Below are positions 16,374 through 24,335 of a stretch of DNA of 44,068 nt, piece after piece. The notes beneath the pieces are model-generated. The model saw only the letters and a program-made list of their open reading frames with translations, searched no databases and was not told where the DNA came from. Numbering within the stretch: the stretch's first letter is position 1; the number at the start of each line of letters is the position of its first letter. The position numbers and the translations under genes are program-made. Source of the DNA: Mycobacterium asiaticum (lineage in GTDB: Bacteria; Actinomycetota; Actinomycetes; Mycobacteriales; Mycobacteriaceae); NCBI RefSeq assembly GCF_001673315.1, contig NZ_LZLQ01000137.1, positions 1 to 44,068 of the forward strand, in the 5' to 3' direction.

Positions 16374-17171
16374 GTGACCGCACCAGAAGCAGATCTCGCC
16401 GGCTGGTCGGTCGCGCCGTTCAGCGCTGCTGGCTACACCCATGACGTCTACCGCAAGGGGTCCGGTCCGGGCGTGGTGCTGATCCCGGAGCTGCCCGGGA
16501 TTCACCCTGGCGTGCTGGGCCTGGGCAATCACCTGGTGGACAGCGGTTTCACGGTGGCCATACCGTCACTGTTCGGTAAGCCGGGGCGGCCGGTGTCCAT
16601 GCCCTATCTGGTCGCCGCGATCGGGCGGGCATGTGTGGCACGAGAATTCGCGGCGATGACCACCGACACGCAACGGCCGGTAGCGGTGTATCTGCGTGCA
16701 CTGGCCCGCGACCTGAACGCGTCTACCCCGGGCCTGGGTGTCGGCGTGATCGGCCAGTGCTTCACGGGCGGCTTCGCGTTGGCCGCTGCCGTCGACGACA
16801 GCGTGCTGGCCCCCGTGCTCAGTCAGCCGTCGGTGCCCTTCCCGCTGACCGCCAAACAGCGCCGCGACCCCGGACTCAGTGCCGCCGAACTGGGCGTCGT
16901 CGCGGATCGCTGCACCGATCAGGGCTTGTGCGCGTTGGGATTGCGATTCAGCGCGGACAAGTTGTCGCCGGGTGAGCGGTTCACCACCCTCAAGCAGCGG
17001 CTCGGCGATGCGTTCGAGGTGATCGAGATCGATTCCGGTCCCGGCAACGAACACGGGTTCACCCGCGCGGCTCACTCGGTGCTCACCGATGAGGTGCGTG
17101 AAGTCGACGGCCACCCGGCTTACGAGGCGCGCAAGCGCGTCGTCGAGTTCCTCACTCAGCGGCTGACTTAG
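16374..17171 (+). CDS. Dienelactone hydrolase family protein
   Basis: 265 residues from GTG 16374, with a full AGGAGG at 16361-16366. It is an alpha/beta hydrolase of the dienelactone hydrolase family. The nucleophile is Cys129 in 'VIGQCFTGGFAL' (a G-x-C-x-G elbow rather than serine), Glu39 lies in 'LIPELPGIHP', and a His sits in 'PGNEHGF' near residue 227. Family members open lactone rings in aromatic catabolism or act as general esterases; the substrate here is unknown. The 3' end overlaps the convergent AI-2E permease gene by 20 bp. I do not place this gene between Rv1100 and Rv1101c in Mtb. Confidence 0.88.
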   Translation: MTAPEADLAGWSVAPFSAAGYTHDVYRKGSGPGVVLIPELPGIHPGVLGLGNHLVDSGFTVAIPSLFGKPGRPVSMPYLVAAIGRACVAREFAAMTTDTQRPVAVYLRALARDLNASTPGLGVGVIGQCFTGGFALAAAVDDSVLAPVLSQPSVPFPLTAKQRRDPGLSAAELGVVADRCTDQGLCALGLRFSADKLSPGERFTTLKQRLGDAFEVIEIDSGPGNEHGFTRAAHSVLTDEVREVDGHPAYEARKRVVEFLTQRLT

Positions 17172-18294
17172 TCTGTCGCGGCGCCGCCTTGTGCCACCAG
17201 CGGCGGCGCACGGGTGGCTCGTCAACCGGCTTGAACTCCACGCCCTTGTACACCGCGAGGTAGACGTCGATGGTGGTGACGATCAGGATCATCAGCACCG
17301 GTCCGATGATGATGCCCCACGGCCCGAACATCCGGATACCGGCGAACACCGACAGCAGCATCAGCGCAGAGTTCAACCGGGCCTCGCGGGGTACCAGGAT
17401 TGGTCGCAGAAAGTTGTCGATGTTGGTGACCACTACAAAGTGGAACAGCACCACGAATATGCCGCCGCCGATGTTGCCGAAAATGGCCATGCCGATGCCG
17501 AACGGAATGGTCAGGATCCCCCCGCCGAGCGGAATGATCGACAGCGCGGTCAGCACGATCGCGAAGATGAAGAAGCCCTGGTGGAAGCCGGCGAGGTAGA
17601 TCGAGGCCGCGCCGGCGACGCCCTGGCAGAAGGCGATGACGAATTGGCCGTTGACGGTGCCACGCACCATCGACCCCATTTTCTTCAGATAGAGGTCAGT
17701 GACGTCTTCACCGAGGGGGTTGAGTTGGGCGATCAACGTCCGAATCTTTTCCCGGTGCACCAACAGAGCGACGAATACGTACAAGAAGATGATGGCCGAG
17801 GTGATGGTGCCCGCCAAGCTGCCGGCAGTGTGCTGCAACACTCCCAAAAACCAGTGGCCGATGCTCTGGGCGGCCGAGACGATCGCCTTGCGGAGCATCT
17901 CGGCGCTGATCGTGAGGTGGACGAACGGCACTTTGCCCAGCAGCTCGTTGACCAGGTGCAGGGATTTGTCGCCCAGCGTGCTGAGGTCGGTCGACTTCAC
18001 CCAGTCGGCGACCGAGTCGACCATGCGGGCGATCTGCACGATTGCCAGCGCGACCAGCAGCCCTACTGGCACGATCACGATGGCCAGCGCCGAGAGCAGG
18101 GTGCAGGTGGCCGCCAGGCCGGTGTTGAAGCGTTTTTTGAGCCATTCGAATAGCGGCGTGAACAGATACGCGCCGACAGCGGCCACTACAATCAGCACGA
18201 AATAGTCGCGCAGAAAATAGGCGCCGAACAGCACGGCAATGAGGGTGAAGATCGCCAGGGCTCGCTTCTGGGTAAGCGTGAACTCGGTGTTCAT
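17152..18294 (-). CDS. AI-2E transporter (PerM) family permease
   Basis: 380 residues with about eight hydrophobic helices. The first (13-30) and second (31-50) come right after the N-terminus, a long soluble loop spans about 75-150, and five or more helices lie in the C-terminal half. The family's conserved C-terminal region is visible as 'GGGILTIPFGIGMAIFGN' and 'ILVPREARLNSALMLLSVFAG'. The end is basic. The family (PF01594) includes E. coli TqsA and PerM and exports small molecules; the substrate is unknown in mycobacteria. It matches Mtb Rv1101c. The promoter region to the esterase gene is shared and divergent. Confidence 0.9.
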   Translation of the reverse strand: MNTEFTLTQKRALAIFTLIAVLFGAYFLRDYFVLIVVAAVGAYLFTPLFEWLKKRFNTGLAATCTLLSALAIVIVPVGLLVALAIVQIARMVDSVADWVKSTDLSTLGDKSLHLVNELLGKVPFVHLTISAEMLRKAIVSAAQSIGHWFLGVLQHTAGSLAGTITSAIIFLYVFVALLVHREKIRTLIAQLNPLGEDVTDLYLKKMGSMVRGTVNGQFVIAFCQGVAGAASIYLAGFHQGFFIFAIVLTALSIIPLGGGILTIPFGIGMAIFGNIGGGIFVVLFHFVVVTNIDNFLRPILVPREARLNSALMLLSVFAGIRMFGPWGIIIGPVLMILIVTTIDVYLAVYKGVEFKPVDEPPVRRRWWHKAAPRQTKSAAE

Positions 18295-18337
18295 TGGAAG
18301 AACCGGGCCGCCCTCCGCGTCGGTGTTGCGCGCTCCG

Positions 18338-18345
18338 TAACTTTA
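18338..18345. promoter_or_regulatory. Overlapping divergent -10 candidates (TAACTTTA)
   Basis: TAACTT (18338-18343, plus strand) and TAAAGT (18340-18345, minus strand) overlap in the gap between the AI-2E permease and the esterase. RNA polymerase could occupy only one at a time. Confidence 0.35.
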
Positions 18346-18354
18346 GCCCCGCTC

Positions 18355-18397
18355 GCCAGCAGGACCAGCAGGACCAGAAGACCAGCAGGACCAGAAG
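18355..18397. repeat. Short direct repeats upstream of the esterase
   Basis: The motif CCAGCAGGA recurs three times (from about 18356, 18365 and 18381), with ACCAGAAG units between, in a purine-rich tract. The tract ends in the AGAAGGA ribosome binding site (18393-18399) of the esterase ATG at 18404. Confidence 0.65.
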
Positions 18398-18403
18398 GAA
18401 AGT

Positions 18404-19930
18404 ATGACTGTCGTCGAGACCACCCACGGGCCCGTCCGGGGTTCCACGGACGGTCGCGTCACGATCTGGAAAGGCATCCGGTATGCGGCGCCCCCCGTGG
18501 GGGACCTGCGGTTCCGGGCGCCGGAGCCCCCCGAGCGGTTCACTGAGGTCTTCGACGCCACCAGCTTCGGACCGGCTTGTCCGCAGCCGGTGGTTCCCCG
18601 GATGCCGCTCGATCTGGGTGCCCCGCTGGGTGAGGACTGTTTGCGGCTGAACGTCTGGGCGCCCTCCGGCACCGAGGCGGGCGCGGCAAAACCTGTGATG
18701 GTGTGGTTGCACGGGGGCGCATATGTCCTGGGGTCGGCCAGTCAGCCGCTCTACGACGCCCGCGCGCTGGCAAGTAGTGGCGACGTCGTAGTGGTGACGC
18801 TCAATTACCGGCTCGGCGCACTGGGTTTTCTGGATCTGTCGTCGTTCAGCAGCTGGCAGCGGCCGTTCGACACGAATATCGGGTTGCGCGATGTGCTGTT
18901 CGGCCTGGCCTGGGTCCGCGACAACATCGCCGCCTTCGGTGGCAACCCGGACAACGTGACGCTGTTCGGCGAGTCCGCCGGCGCCGGCCTGGTCACCACG
19001 CTGCTCACCAGCCCGGCGGCCGAGGGTTTGTTCGTCCGCGCCATAGCGCAGAGCTCACCGGCCACCTCGGTTTACGACCGCGACAGGGGACGCCGCGTCG
19101 CCCTGGCCGTGCTGGACAAGCTGGGACTCGACGCATCCGAAGCGCGGCAGGTTGCCGAGGTGCCGTCGTCGGTCCTGGTCGCGGCCACCCAACAGGTGTT
19201 CGACGAAGTGCCGGTCAGCAACCCCGGGACCTTGGCATTCGTCCCGATCGTCGACGGGGACCTGCTGCACGACCTGCCCGTCAAGCTGGCCCAGGAAGGC
19301 CGGTCGCTCCCGATCCCGCTGGTCATCGGCACCAACAAACACGAGGCGGCGCTGTTCCGGCTGATGCGCTCGTCGCTGATGCCGATCACCCCCCGCGCCA
19401 TCACCTCGATGTTCGACCAGATCAGCGCCGAACAGCCCGACCTGCAACTGCCCTCGGTGGATGAGATCGGTTCGGCGTATTCGGGCCGCCGAAAGGCGCG
19501 CACCGTCCGGATGGCCACCGACATCGGCTTCCGGATGCCCACGGTGTGGTTGGCCGACGGACACAGCGCGGTGGCGCCGGTTTACATGTACCGGTTCGAC
19601 TACGCCACGCCGTTGTACAAGGTTTTGTTGGTCGGCGCCGCGCACGCCACCGAACTGCCGTACGTGTGGGGCAATCTCGGCGGTCCGCAGGACCTGACGT
19701 TGAAGCTCGGCGGGGCCAAGACCGCGACCGCTGTCTCCACCCGGATGCAGACGCGGTGGATCAACTTCGCCACCCAGGGCAGTCCCGACGGTCCGCCTGG
19801 AGAGCCGCGCTGGCCGCGATACCAAGCCGACGATCGCACCTGTCTGGTCATAGGCAAACACGACGCTGTACACGACGTCGACGCCCGCATTCGTGGCGCG
19901 TGGGGCGACCAGTTGGTCAGTTTCCGTTAG
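18404..19930 (+). CDS. Type B carboxylesterase (para-nitrobenzyl esterase-like), intact
   Basis: 508 residues, the normal length for the type B carboxylesterase family. Landmarks in order: 'GIRYAAPPVGDLRF', 'EDCLRLNVWAP' (type B signature 2), the oxyanion hole 'HGGAYVLGS', nucleophile Ser191 in 'FGESAGAGL', Glu314 in 'GTNKHEAALF', and His414 in 'GAAHATELPYVWGN', a complete triad. No signal peptide is visible. It would hydrolyse carboxylic esters; the substrate is unknown. In Mtb the same place holds two esterase fragments (Rv1104 and Rv1105, from memory), so this looks like the undamaged ancestor. The mazEF3 pair found next to those fragments in Mtb is absent here. Confidence 0.93.
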   Translation: MTVVETTHGPVRGSTDGRVTIWKGIRYAAPPVGDLRFRAPEPPERFTEVFDATSFGPACPQPVVPRMPLDLGAPLGEDCLRLNVWAPSGTEAGAAKPVMVWLHGGAYVLGSASQPLYDARALASSGDVVVVTLNYRLGALGFLDLSSFSSWQRPFDTNIGLRDVLFGLAWVRDNIAAFGGNPDNVTLFGESAGAGLVTTLLTSPAAEGLFVRAIAQSSPATSVYDRDRGRRVALAVLDKLGLDASEARQVAEVPSSVLVAATQQVFDEVPVSNPGTLAFVPIVDGDLLHDLPVKLAQEGRSLPIPLVIGTNKHEAALFRLMRSSLMPITPRAITSMFDQISAEQPDLQLPSVDEIGSAYSGRRKARTVRMATDIGFRMPTVWLADGHSAVAPVYMYRFDYATPLYKVLLVGAAHATELPYVWGNLGGPQDLTLKLGGAKTATAVSTRMQTRWINFATQGSPDGPPGEPRWPRYQADDRTCLVIGKHDAVHDVDARIRGAWGDQLVSFR

Positions 19931-19938
19931 CGGACAAA

Positions 19939-21069
19939 CTATTTCGCGCCGCTTGCGGACTTTCCGGCGGCAGCGGCGCCCTTTCCCGCCCGCTTGGCCG
20001 CCTCGGCCTCGCCCTGCATCCGGTGGAACAGGTCGACGTAGTACGGCAGGCATTCCTTCAAGGCCTGCTCGGTGGTGAACAGCGGCTCGTAACCGAGGTC
20101 GCGGCGCGCCTTGGCGATCGAGAAGTAGTTGTCCAGATACAGTCGCTCGACGGCCAGCGGTTCCAGCAACGGCGCGGGAAATCCGAACCGGAAGTGCAAC
20201 CGCTGCCACCCGGTCATCACCCAGTGCACCGCCGGGCCGGAAACCCTTATCTTGGGCCACTTTTCGCCACACGCCTCCACCACCGGACGGGCGAACTCGA
20301 ACATGTTGATCGGTTCGGCGTCGTTGATGAAGTAGGCCTGACCGGGGGCGGTGCCACCGGGCACCAGGTGCTCACCGGCCAGGATGAAACCGTGAATCAG
20401 GTTGTGCACGTAGGAGTTATCCAGCTTCGCCGACTTGCGACCGACCAGAACCTTGACGTGGCCCTTGATCACGCTCTCGAACAGCTTGCGGAACATCGTC
20501 TGATCGCCGCTGCCCCAGATCCCGCTCGGCCGGACCGAACAGGTCAGCATCCCGTCCACGCCGTTCTGCGAGAGGACGTACTTCTCGGCGACCACCTTGG
20601 TCTCGGTGTAGAGGTCGTTGAACCGATTCGTGTAGGGCATCGTCTCGTCGCCGTTGGCGATGTTCTGGCCGCCCATCACCACGCTGTTGGACGCCGTGTA
20701 CACGAAACGCTGGACGCCCGCTTTGCGCCCGGCCTCCACCAGGTTCTCGGTGCCGCCGACGTTGACCGAGAAGCTGCGCTGCCGGTATTCCTCGGTCACC
20801 GATGCGCCACCCATCAGTTCGATGATCGCGGCGGTATGGATGATCGTGTCGATGCCCGCCACGGCTGCCTCGCAGACAGCCTTATCGGTGATGTCGCCCT
20901 GCAGTACTTCCAACTTCGGATGCTGGGGAAGTGGGGACGGAGCGCGGTCGAAGGAGCGGACCTGATGGCCCCGCTCCAGCAGCGACCTGACCAGATTCGC
21001 GCCGACGAAGCCTGAACCTCCGGTCACCAGCACGCTGCCGAGTTCGGTTGTCAGAGATGCATCACCCAT
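19939..21069 (-). CDS. 3-beta-hydroxysteroid dehydrogenase/isomerase family protein (Rv1106c-like)
   Basis: 376 residues from ATG 21069 ('MGDASLTTELG'). It is an extended short-chain dehydrogenase with NAD-binding TGGSGFVG at 16-23, 'GDIT', and the active-site Y154-x-x-x-K158 in 'LYTETKVVAE'. The closely similar Mtb protein (Rv1106c) oxidises cholesterol-type 3-beta-hydroxysteroids and isomerises the double bond. The C-terminus ends in an Ala/Lys/Gly-rich tail. The longer frame (to 21099) is less likely, because TAAGCT ends 7 nt before ATG 21069, fitting a leaderless message. It is convergent with the esterase, 8 bp apart. Confidence 0.93.
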   Translation of the reverse strand: MGDASLTTELGSVLVTGGSGFVGANLVRSLLERGHQVRSFDRAPSPLPQHPKLEVLQGDITDKAVCEAAVAGIDTIIHTAAIIELMGGASVTEEYRQRSFSVNVGGTENLVEAGRKAGVQRFVYTASNSVVMGGQNIANGDETMPYTNRFNDLYTETKVVAEKYVLSQNGVDGMLTCSVRPSGIWGSGDQTMFRKLFESVIKGHVKVLVGRKSAKLDNSYVHNLIHGFILAGEHLVPGGTAPGQAYFINDAEPINMFEFARPVVEACGEKWPKIRVSGPAVHWVMTGWQRLHFRFGFPAPLLEPLAVERLYLDNYFSIAKARRDLGYEPLFTTEQALKECLPYYVDLFHRMQGEAEAAKRAGKGAAAAGKSASGAK

Positions 21070-21076
21070 GCGGGGG

Positions 21077-21082
21077 AGCTTA
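21077..21082 (-). promoter_or_regulatory. -10 element (TAAGCT) of the 3-beta-HSD gene
   Basis: Read on the minus strand, TAAGCT ends 7 nt before ATG 21069. It supports this start over the upstream ATG. Confidence 0.55.
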
Positions 21083-21135
21083 ACTGAAACGTGTTCCAAT
21101 TCGGAATGAAAACGGACCGCTGAATTTCGCCGAAG

Positions 21136-21372
21136 TCAGCTCTGCTCGGCCTCACCGGCGGCCAGTGCGTCGGTAATCCGTTGGCGCGCACCAGCTAAGT
21201 GCTGTTCACAGCGTTTGGCTAGCTGTTCGCCCCTTTCCCACAGCTGCAGCGACGCATCGAGGTCGAGGCCACCCTGTTCCAGTAAGCGCACGACTTCAAT
21301 TAGCTCATCTCGGCAATCTTCATAGCCCAACGAACTAATGGGAGTAGTGGAACCACTCTCGGCGTCATTCAT
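21136..21372 (-). CDS. xseB: Exodeoxyribonuclease VII small subunit
   Basis: 78 residues from ATG 21372 ('MNDAESGSTT'). The family core 'LGYEDCRDELIEVVRLLEQGGLDLDASLQLWERGEQLAKRCEQHL' is visible: a helical hairpin that binds the large subunit. ExoVII degrades single-stranded DNA to oligonucleotides. The start codon overlaps the xseA stop by 8 bp, so the subunits are translationally coupled. It matches Mtb Rv1107c. Confidence 0.94.
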   Translation of the reverse strand: MNDAESGSTTPISSLGYEDCRDELIEVVRLLEQGGLDLDASLQLWERGEQLAKRCEQHLAGARQRITDALAAGEAEQS

Positions 21373-22621
21373 CGGTGCGTCCTTCACTTGTCGCGGTGAT
21401 CGCGCCGTCGGCCACGCGTATTCGCAGCCGGGCGCCGTTCGGCGCGTCGTCGACCGTGCGCACGACCTCCGTCGCCGCCTCGTCTTCGGTGAGCACCTGG
21501 ACCACGGCATAGCCGCGCGCCAGGGTGGCCGCTGGGCCCAGAGTGGCCAGCCGCGCCGTCAGGTGATCGACGCGTTCGGATTCGGCACTGATCATCCGGT
21601 TGATGTCGCGGCGCAGCGCCAGTCGGGCGCGGTGCATCTCCTCGGCGCGGGTGGTGACCATGCGCACCGGGTCGGCCAGGACCGGTCGGCTGCGCAGCTG
21701 GGCCAGTGCCCGTTCCTCGCGGGACACCCAGTTACGCAACGCGCCGGCATTGCGTCGGCGCAGGTCGTCGATCAGCCGTTGCTCGGCGGCGGTGTCAGGG
21801 ACCACCTTCTTGGCGGCGTCGGTCGGGGTGGCTGCGCGCAGGTCGGCGACCAGATCGCAGAGCGGATTGTCCGGCTCGTGTCCGACCGCGCTGATCACCG
21901 GGGTGCGGCAGGCCGAGATCGCCCGGCACAGCGTCTCATCGGAGAACGGCAGCAGGTCCTCCACACTGCCCCCGCCGCGCGCGATCACGATCACGTCGAC
22001 CTCCGGATCCCGGTCCAGGTCGCCCAATGCCTCGACAAGCTGCGCGACGGCGTTGACCCCCTGAACGGCCGCGTGCCGGATCGCGAACCGAACCGCAGGC
22101 CAACGGGCCGTGGCCACCGTCGTGACGTCCCGCTCGGCATGGCTGGCGCGGCTGGTAATCAATCCGATCACGTTCGGCAGGAACGGAATTGGACGTTTGA
22201 GCCGTGGATCGAAGAGTCCCTCGGCGTCCAGCAGCCGGCGCAGCCGCTCGATGCGGGCCAGCAGCTCGCCGATGCCGACGGCGCGAATCTCACTGAGCCG
22301 CAACGAGAATGTGCCGCGACCGGTGTAGAACGAGGGCTTGCCGCAGACCACGACCTGGGTACCCTCGGTCAGTTTCACCGGAGCGTTCAGGACCAGGTCG
22401 CGCGAGCAGGTCACCGTCAGCGACATGTCGGCCGCCGGGTCGCGCAGCACCATGAACACCGTGCCGGAGTTCGGCCGCAGATTGATCTGGGCCAGCTGTC
22501 CCTCGACCCACACCGTGCCCAATTTGTCGATCCAGCCGGCGACCCGGATGGCGACCGCGCGGACCGGGAACGGATTATCCGCTGAATTCGCGGCGGGTTC
22601 TCGCTGCGAGGCGCGGGTCAC
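21365..22621 (-). CDS. xseA: Exodeoxyribonuclease VII large subunit
   Basis: 418 residues. The N-terminal OB-fold DNA-binding domain ('WVEGQLAQINLRPNSGTVFMVLRD') is followed by the catalytic domain with 'LPFLPNVIGLITSRASHAERDV', 'VIVIARGGGSVEDLLPFSDE' and 'ISAVGHEPDNPLCDLVADLRAATPT'. A helical region and the C-terminal 'LARGYAVVQ' motif complete it. The start GTG shares GTGA with the stop of the upstream lipid-droplet protein gene. It matches Mtb Rv1108c. The operon order is lipid-droplet protein, xseA, xseB. Confidence 0.96.
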   Translation of the reverse strand: MTRASQREPAANSADNPFPVRAVAIRVAGWIDKLGTVWVEGQLAQINLRPNSGTVFMVLRDPAADMSLTVTCSRDLVLNAPVKLTEGTQVVVCGKPSFYTGRGTFSLRLSEIRAVGIGELLARIERLRRLLDAEGLFDPRLKRPIPFLPNVIGLITSRASHAERDVTTVATARWPAVRFAIRHAAVQGVNAVAQLVEALGDLDRDPEVDVIVIARGGGSVEDLLPFSDETLCRAISACRTPVISAVGHEPDNPLCDLVADLRAATPTDAAKKVVPDTAAEQRLIDDLRRRNAGALRNWVSREERALAQLRSRPVLADPVRMVTTRAEEMHRARLALRRDINRMISAESERVDHLTARLATLGPAATLARGYAVVQVLTEDEAATEVVRTVDDAPNGARLRIRVADGAITATSEGRTDE

Positions 22622-23229
22622 TTGGCGTTCGCGCGAGTGATCCTGTTGGCGAGCAGCGTCTGGAACGGGGCACGGGCCTTGGTGGCCTGCTCATAAGCCA
22701 GCAGGGTTTCGAGTTCGGCGACATCCAGCGACTGCAGCCGGGCGCGCAATTGCGCCAGGGTCAGCTGCGGGTAGTCGAGTTCGGTGACAACGGCCGGTGT
22801 CGGCACGTTGGACTCGGCAGCGGACTTGGATTGCCGGGATGCGACCGGTGCGGTCGGCAGGTCACCGGCCTCGGCGGTGTCGGACACCGAATACAACGCG
22901 AACCGGCCTTCGGCGCGGCGTTCGCCGTCTGTTCCGTCGACCGGAATGTTGGAGAACCCGACGGCGCCGCCGTCGACGACCTCCAGGTCCTCGTCGAACG
23001 TGGCCCATTCGGGTTGCTCGTCCTTGGGCGGAAATATCGATTCCAGTGTCGTATCGCCCTTGACAACCAGTTCGGCCAGATTTTGCTGGAAGCGCATCAC
23101 CAGGTGTGCTGCCTGGCTGGCGAGTGTCATCGGGTACATCATGATGGTCCGCGGGAGCCGTATGGTCTCCTCCACGGCGACTGTCGCCGCGCCGACCAGC
23201 AGCCGAACTCCGTACGGTGCAGTAGCCAT
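22618..23229 (-). CDS. Lipid droplet-associated protein (Rv1109c-like)
   Basis: 203 residues. The N-terminal 60 residues are amphipathic ('PYGVRLLVGAATVAVEETIRLPRTI' then 'AAHLVMRFQQNLAELVVKGD'). A low-complexity middle follows. The C-terminal helical region 'LTLAQLRARLQSLDVAELETLLAYEQATKARAPFQTLLANRI' resembles the helical bundle seen in several actinobacterial proteins. Orthologues of Rv1109c are annotated as lipid droplet-associated. The stop overlaps the xseA start by 4 bp (GTGA), so a lipid-body protein is coupled to a DNase operon. A CAGGCT hexamer ends 7 nt before the ATG. Confidence 0.85.
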   Translation of the reverse strand: MATAPYGVRLLVGAATVAVEETIRLPRTIMMYPMTLASQAAHLVMRFQQNLAELVVKGDTTLESIFPPKDEQPEWATFDEDLEVVDGGAVGFSNIPVDGTDGERRAEGRFALYSVSDTAEAGDLPTAPVASRQSKSAAESNVPTPAVVTELDYPQLTLAQLRARLQSLDVAELETLLAYEQATKARAPFQTLLANRITRANAK

Positions 23230-23305
23230 GCGTCCCAGCCTGCCTCACACAGCGGCTAACGCCAAGCTGCGTGCCGCGAAATGGCGTGTCGGTCGCAGCG
23301 GAACG

Positions 23306-23311
23306 TACCCT
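23306..23311 (+). promoter_or_regulatory. -10 element of ispH (TACCCT)
   Basis: TACCCT ends 7 nt before ATG 23319, predicting a leaderless ispH message and fixing the start. Confidence 0.55.
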
Positions 23312-23318
23312 GAAGGGC

Positions 23319-24335
23319 ATGGCGCCGACTATTGACATGGGGTTTCCCGGCGCTTCGATATCGGTCAGCCCGGTATCCGGAGTGTCAGACCGCAAGCGGG
23401 TACTGCTGGCTGAGCCGCGCGGCTACTGCGCCGGCGTGGACCGGGCGGTCGAGACGGTCGAGCGGGCGCTGGAGAAGCACGGCGCGCCCGTTTACGTGCG
23501 GCACGAGATCGTGCACAACCGGCACGTGGTCGACACCCTGGCCGCCGCCGGGGCGATCTTCGTCGAGGAAACCGACGAGGTCCCCGAGGGGGCGATCGTC
23601 GTCTTCTCCGCGCACGGGGTGGCACCGACGGTGTACGCGGCCGCGGCCGAACGCAACTTGAAGACCATCGATGCCACCTGCCCGCTGGTCACCAAGGTCC
23701 ACAACGAAGCCAAGCGCTTCGCCCGCGACGACTACGACATCCTGCTCATCGGCCACGAGGGCCACGAGGAAGTCGTGGGGACAGCCGGGGAAGCTCCCGA
23801 ACACGTGCAGTTGGTCGACGGGGTGGAAGCGGTCGACCGCGTCACCATTCGTGACGAGGACAAGGTCGTGTGGTTGTCGCAGACCACACTGTCGGTCGAC
23901 GAAACGATGGAGATCGTCGAGCGACTGCGTGGGCGTTTCCCCAAGCTGCAGGATCCACCCAGCGACGACATCTGCTACGCAACCCAGAACCGCCAGGTAG
24001 CGGTCAAGGCGATGGCGCCCGAATGCGAGTTGGTGATCGTCGTCGGTTCGCGTAACTCGTCGAACTCGGTGCGGCTGGTCGAGGTCGCGCTGGGCGCCGG
24101 CTCGCGCGCGGCGCACCTGGTCGATTGGGCAGACGACATCGACCCGGCATGGCTGGACGGTGTCACCACGGTCGGCGTCACGTCCGGGGCATCGGTACCG
24201 GAGGTACTGGTGCGCGGTGTGCTGGACCGGTTGGCCGAATACGGCTACGACATGGTTCAACCGGTGACGACTGCCAACGAGACGCTGGTGTTCGCCCTTC
24301 CGCGGGAGATCCGGCCGGCCCGGTCCCGGAATTAG
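23319..24335 (+). CDS. ispH: 4-hydroxy-3-methylbut-2-enyl diphosphate reductase
   Basis: 338 residues from ATG 23319 ('MAPTIDMGFPG'). IspH is the last enzyme of the MEP pathway and reduces HMBPP to IPP and DMAPP with a [4Fe-4S] cluster. The three cluster cysteines are Cys37 ('RGYCAGVDRAV'), Cys121 ('DATCPLVTKVH') and Cys219 ('DDICYATQN'). Substrate-binding histidines lie in 'RHEIVHN' (His66), 'FSAHGV' (His99) and 'GHEGHEE'. 'SRNSSNS' binds the diphosphate. It matches Mtb LytB2 (Rv1110). The 3' end overlaps the convergent Rv1111c-like gene by 4 bp. Confidence 0.97.
   Translation: MAPTIDMGFPGASISVSPVSGVSDRKRVLLAEPRGYCAGVDRAVETVERALEKHGAPVYVRHEIVHNRHVVDTLAAAGAIFVEETDEVPEGAIVVFSAHGVAPTVYAAAAERNLKTIDATCPLVTKVHNEAKRFARDDYDILLIGHEGHEEVVGTAGEAPEHVQLVDGVEAVDRVTIRDEDKVVWLSQTTLSVDETMEIVERLRGRFPKLQDPPSDDICYATQNRQVAVKAMAPECELVIVVGSRNSSNSVRLVEVALGAGSRAAHLVDWADDIDPAWLDGVTTVGVTSGASVPEVLVRGVLDRLAEYGYDMVQPVTTANETLVFALPREIRPARSRN

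Noticed and set aside
19546..21015. Plus-strand 489-codon frame
   Set aside because: It spans the end of the esterase and the antisense of the 3-beta-HSD; it has no coherent domain.
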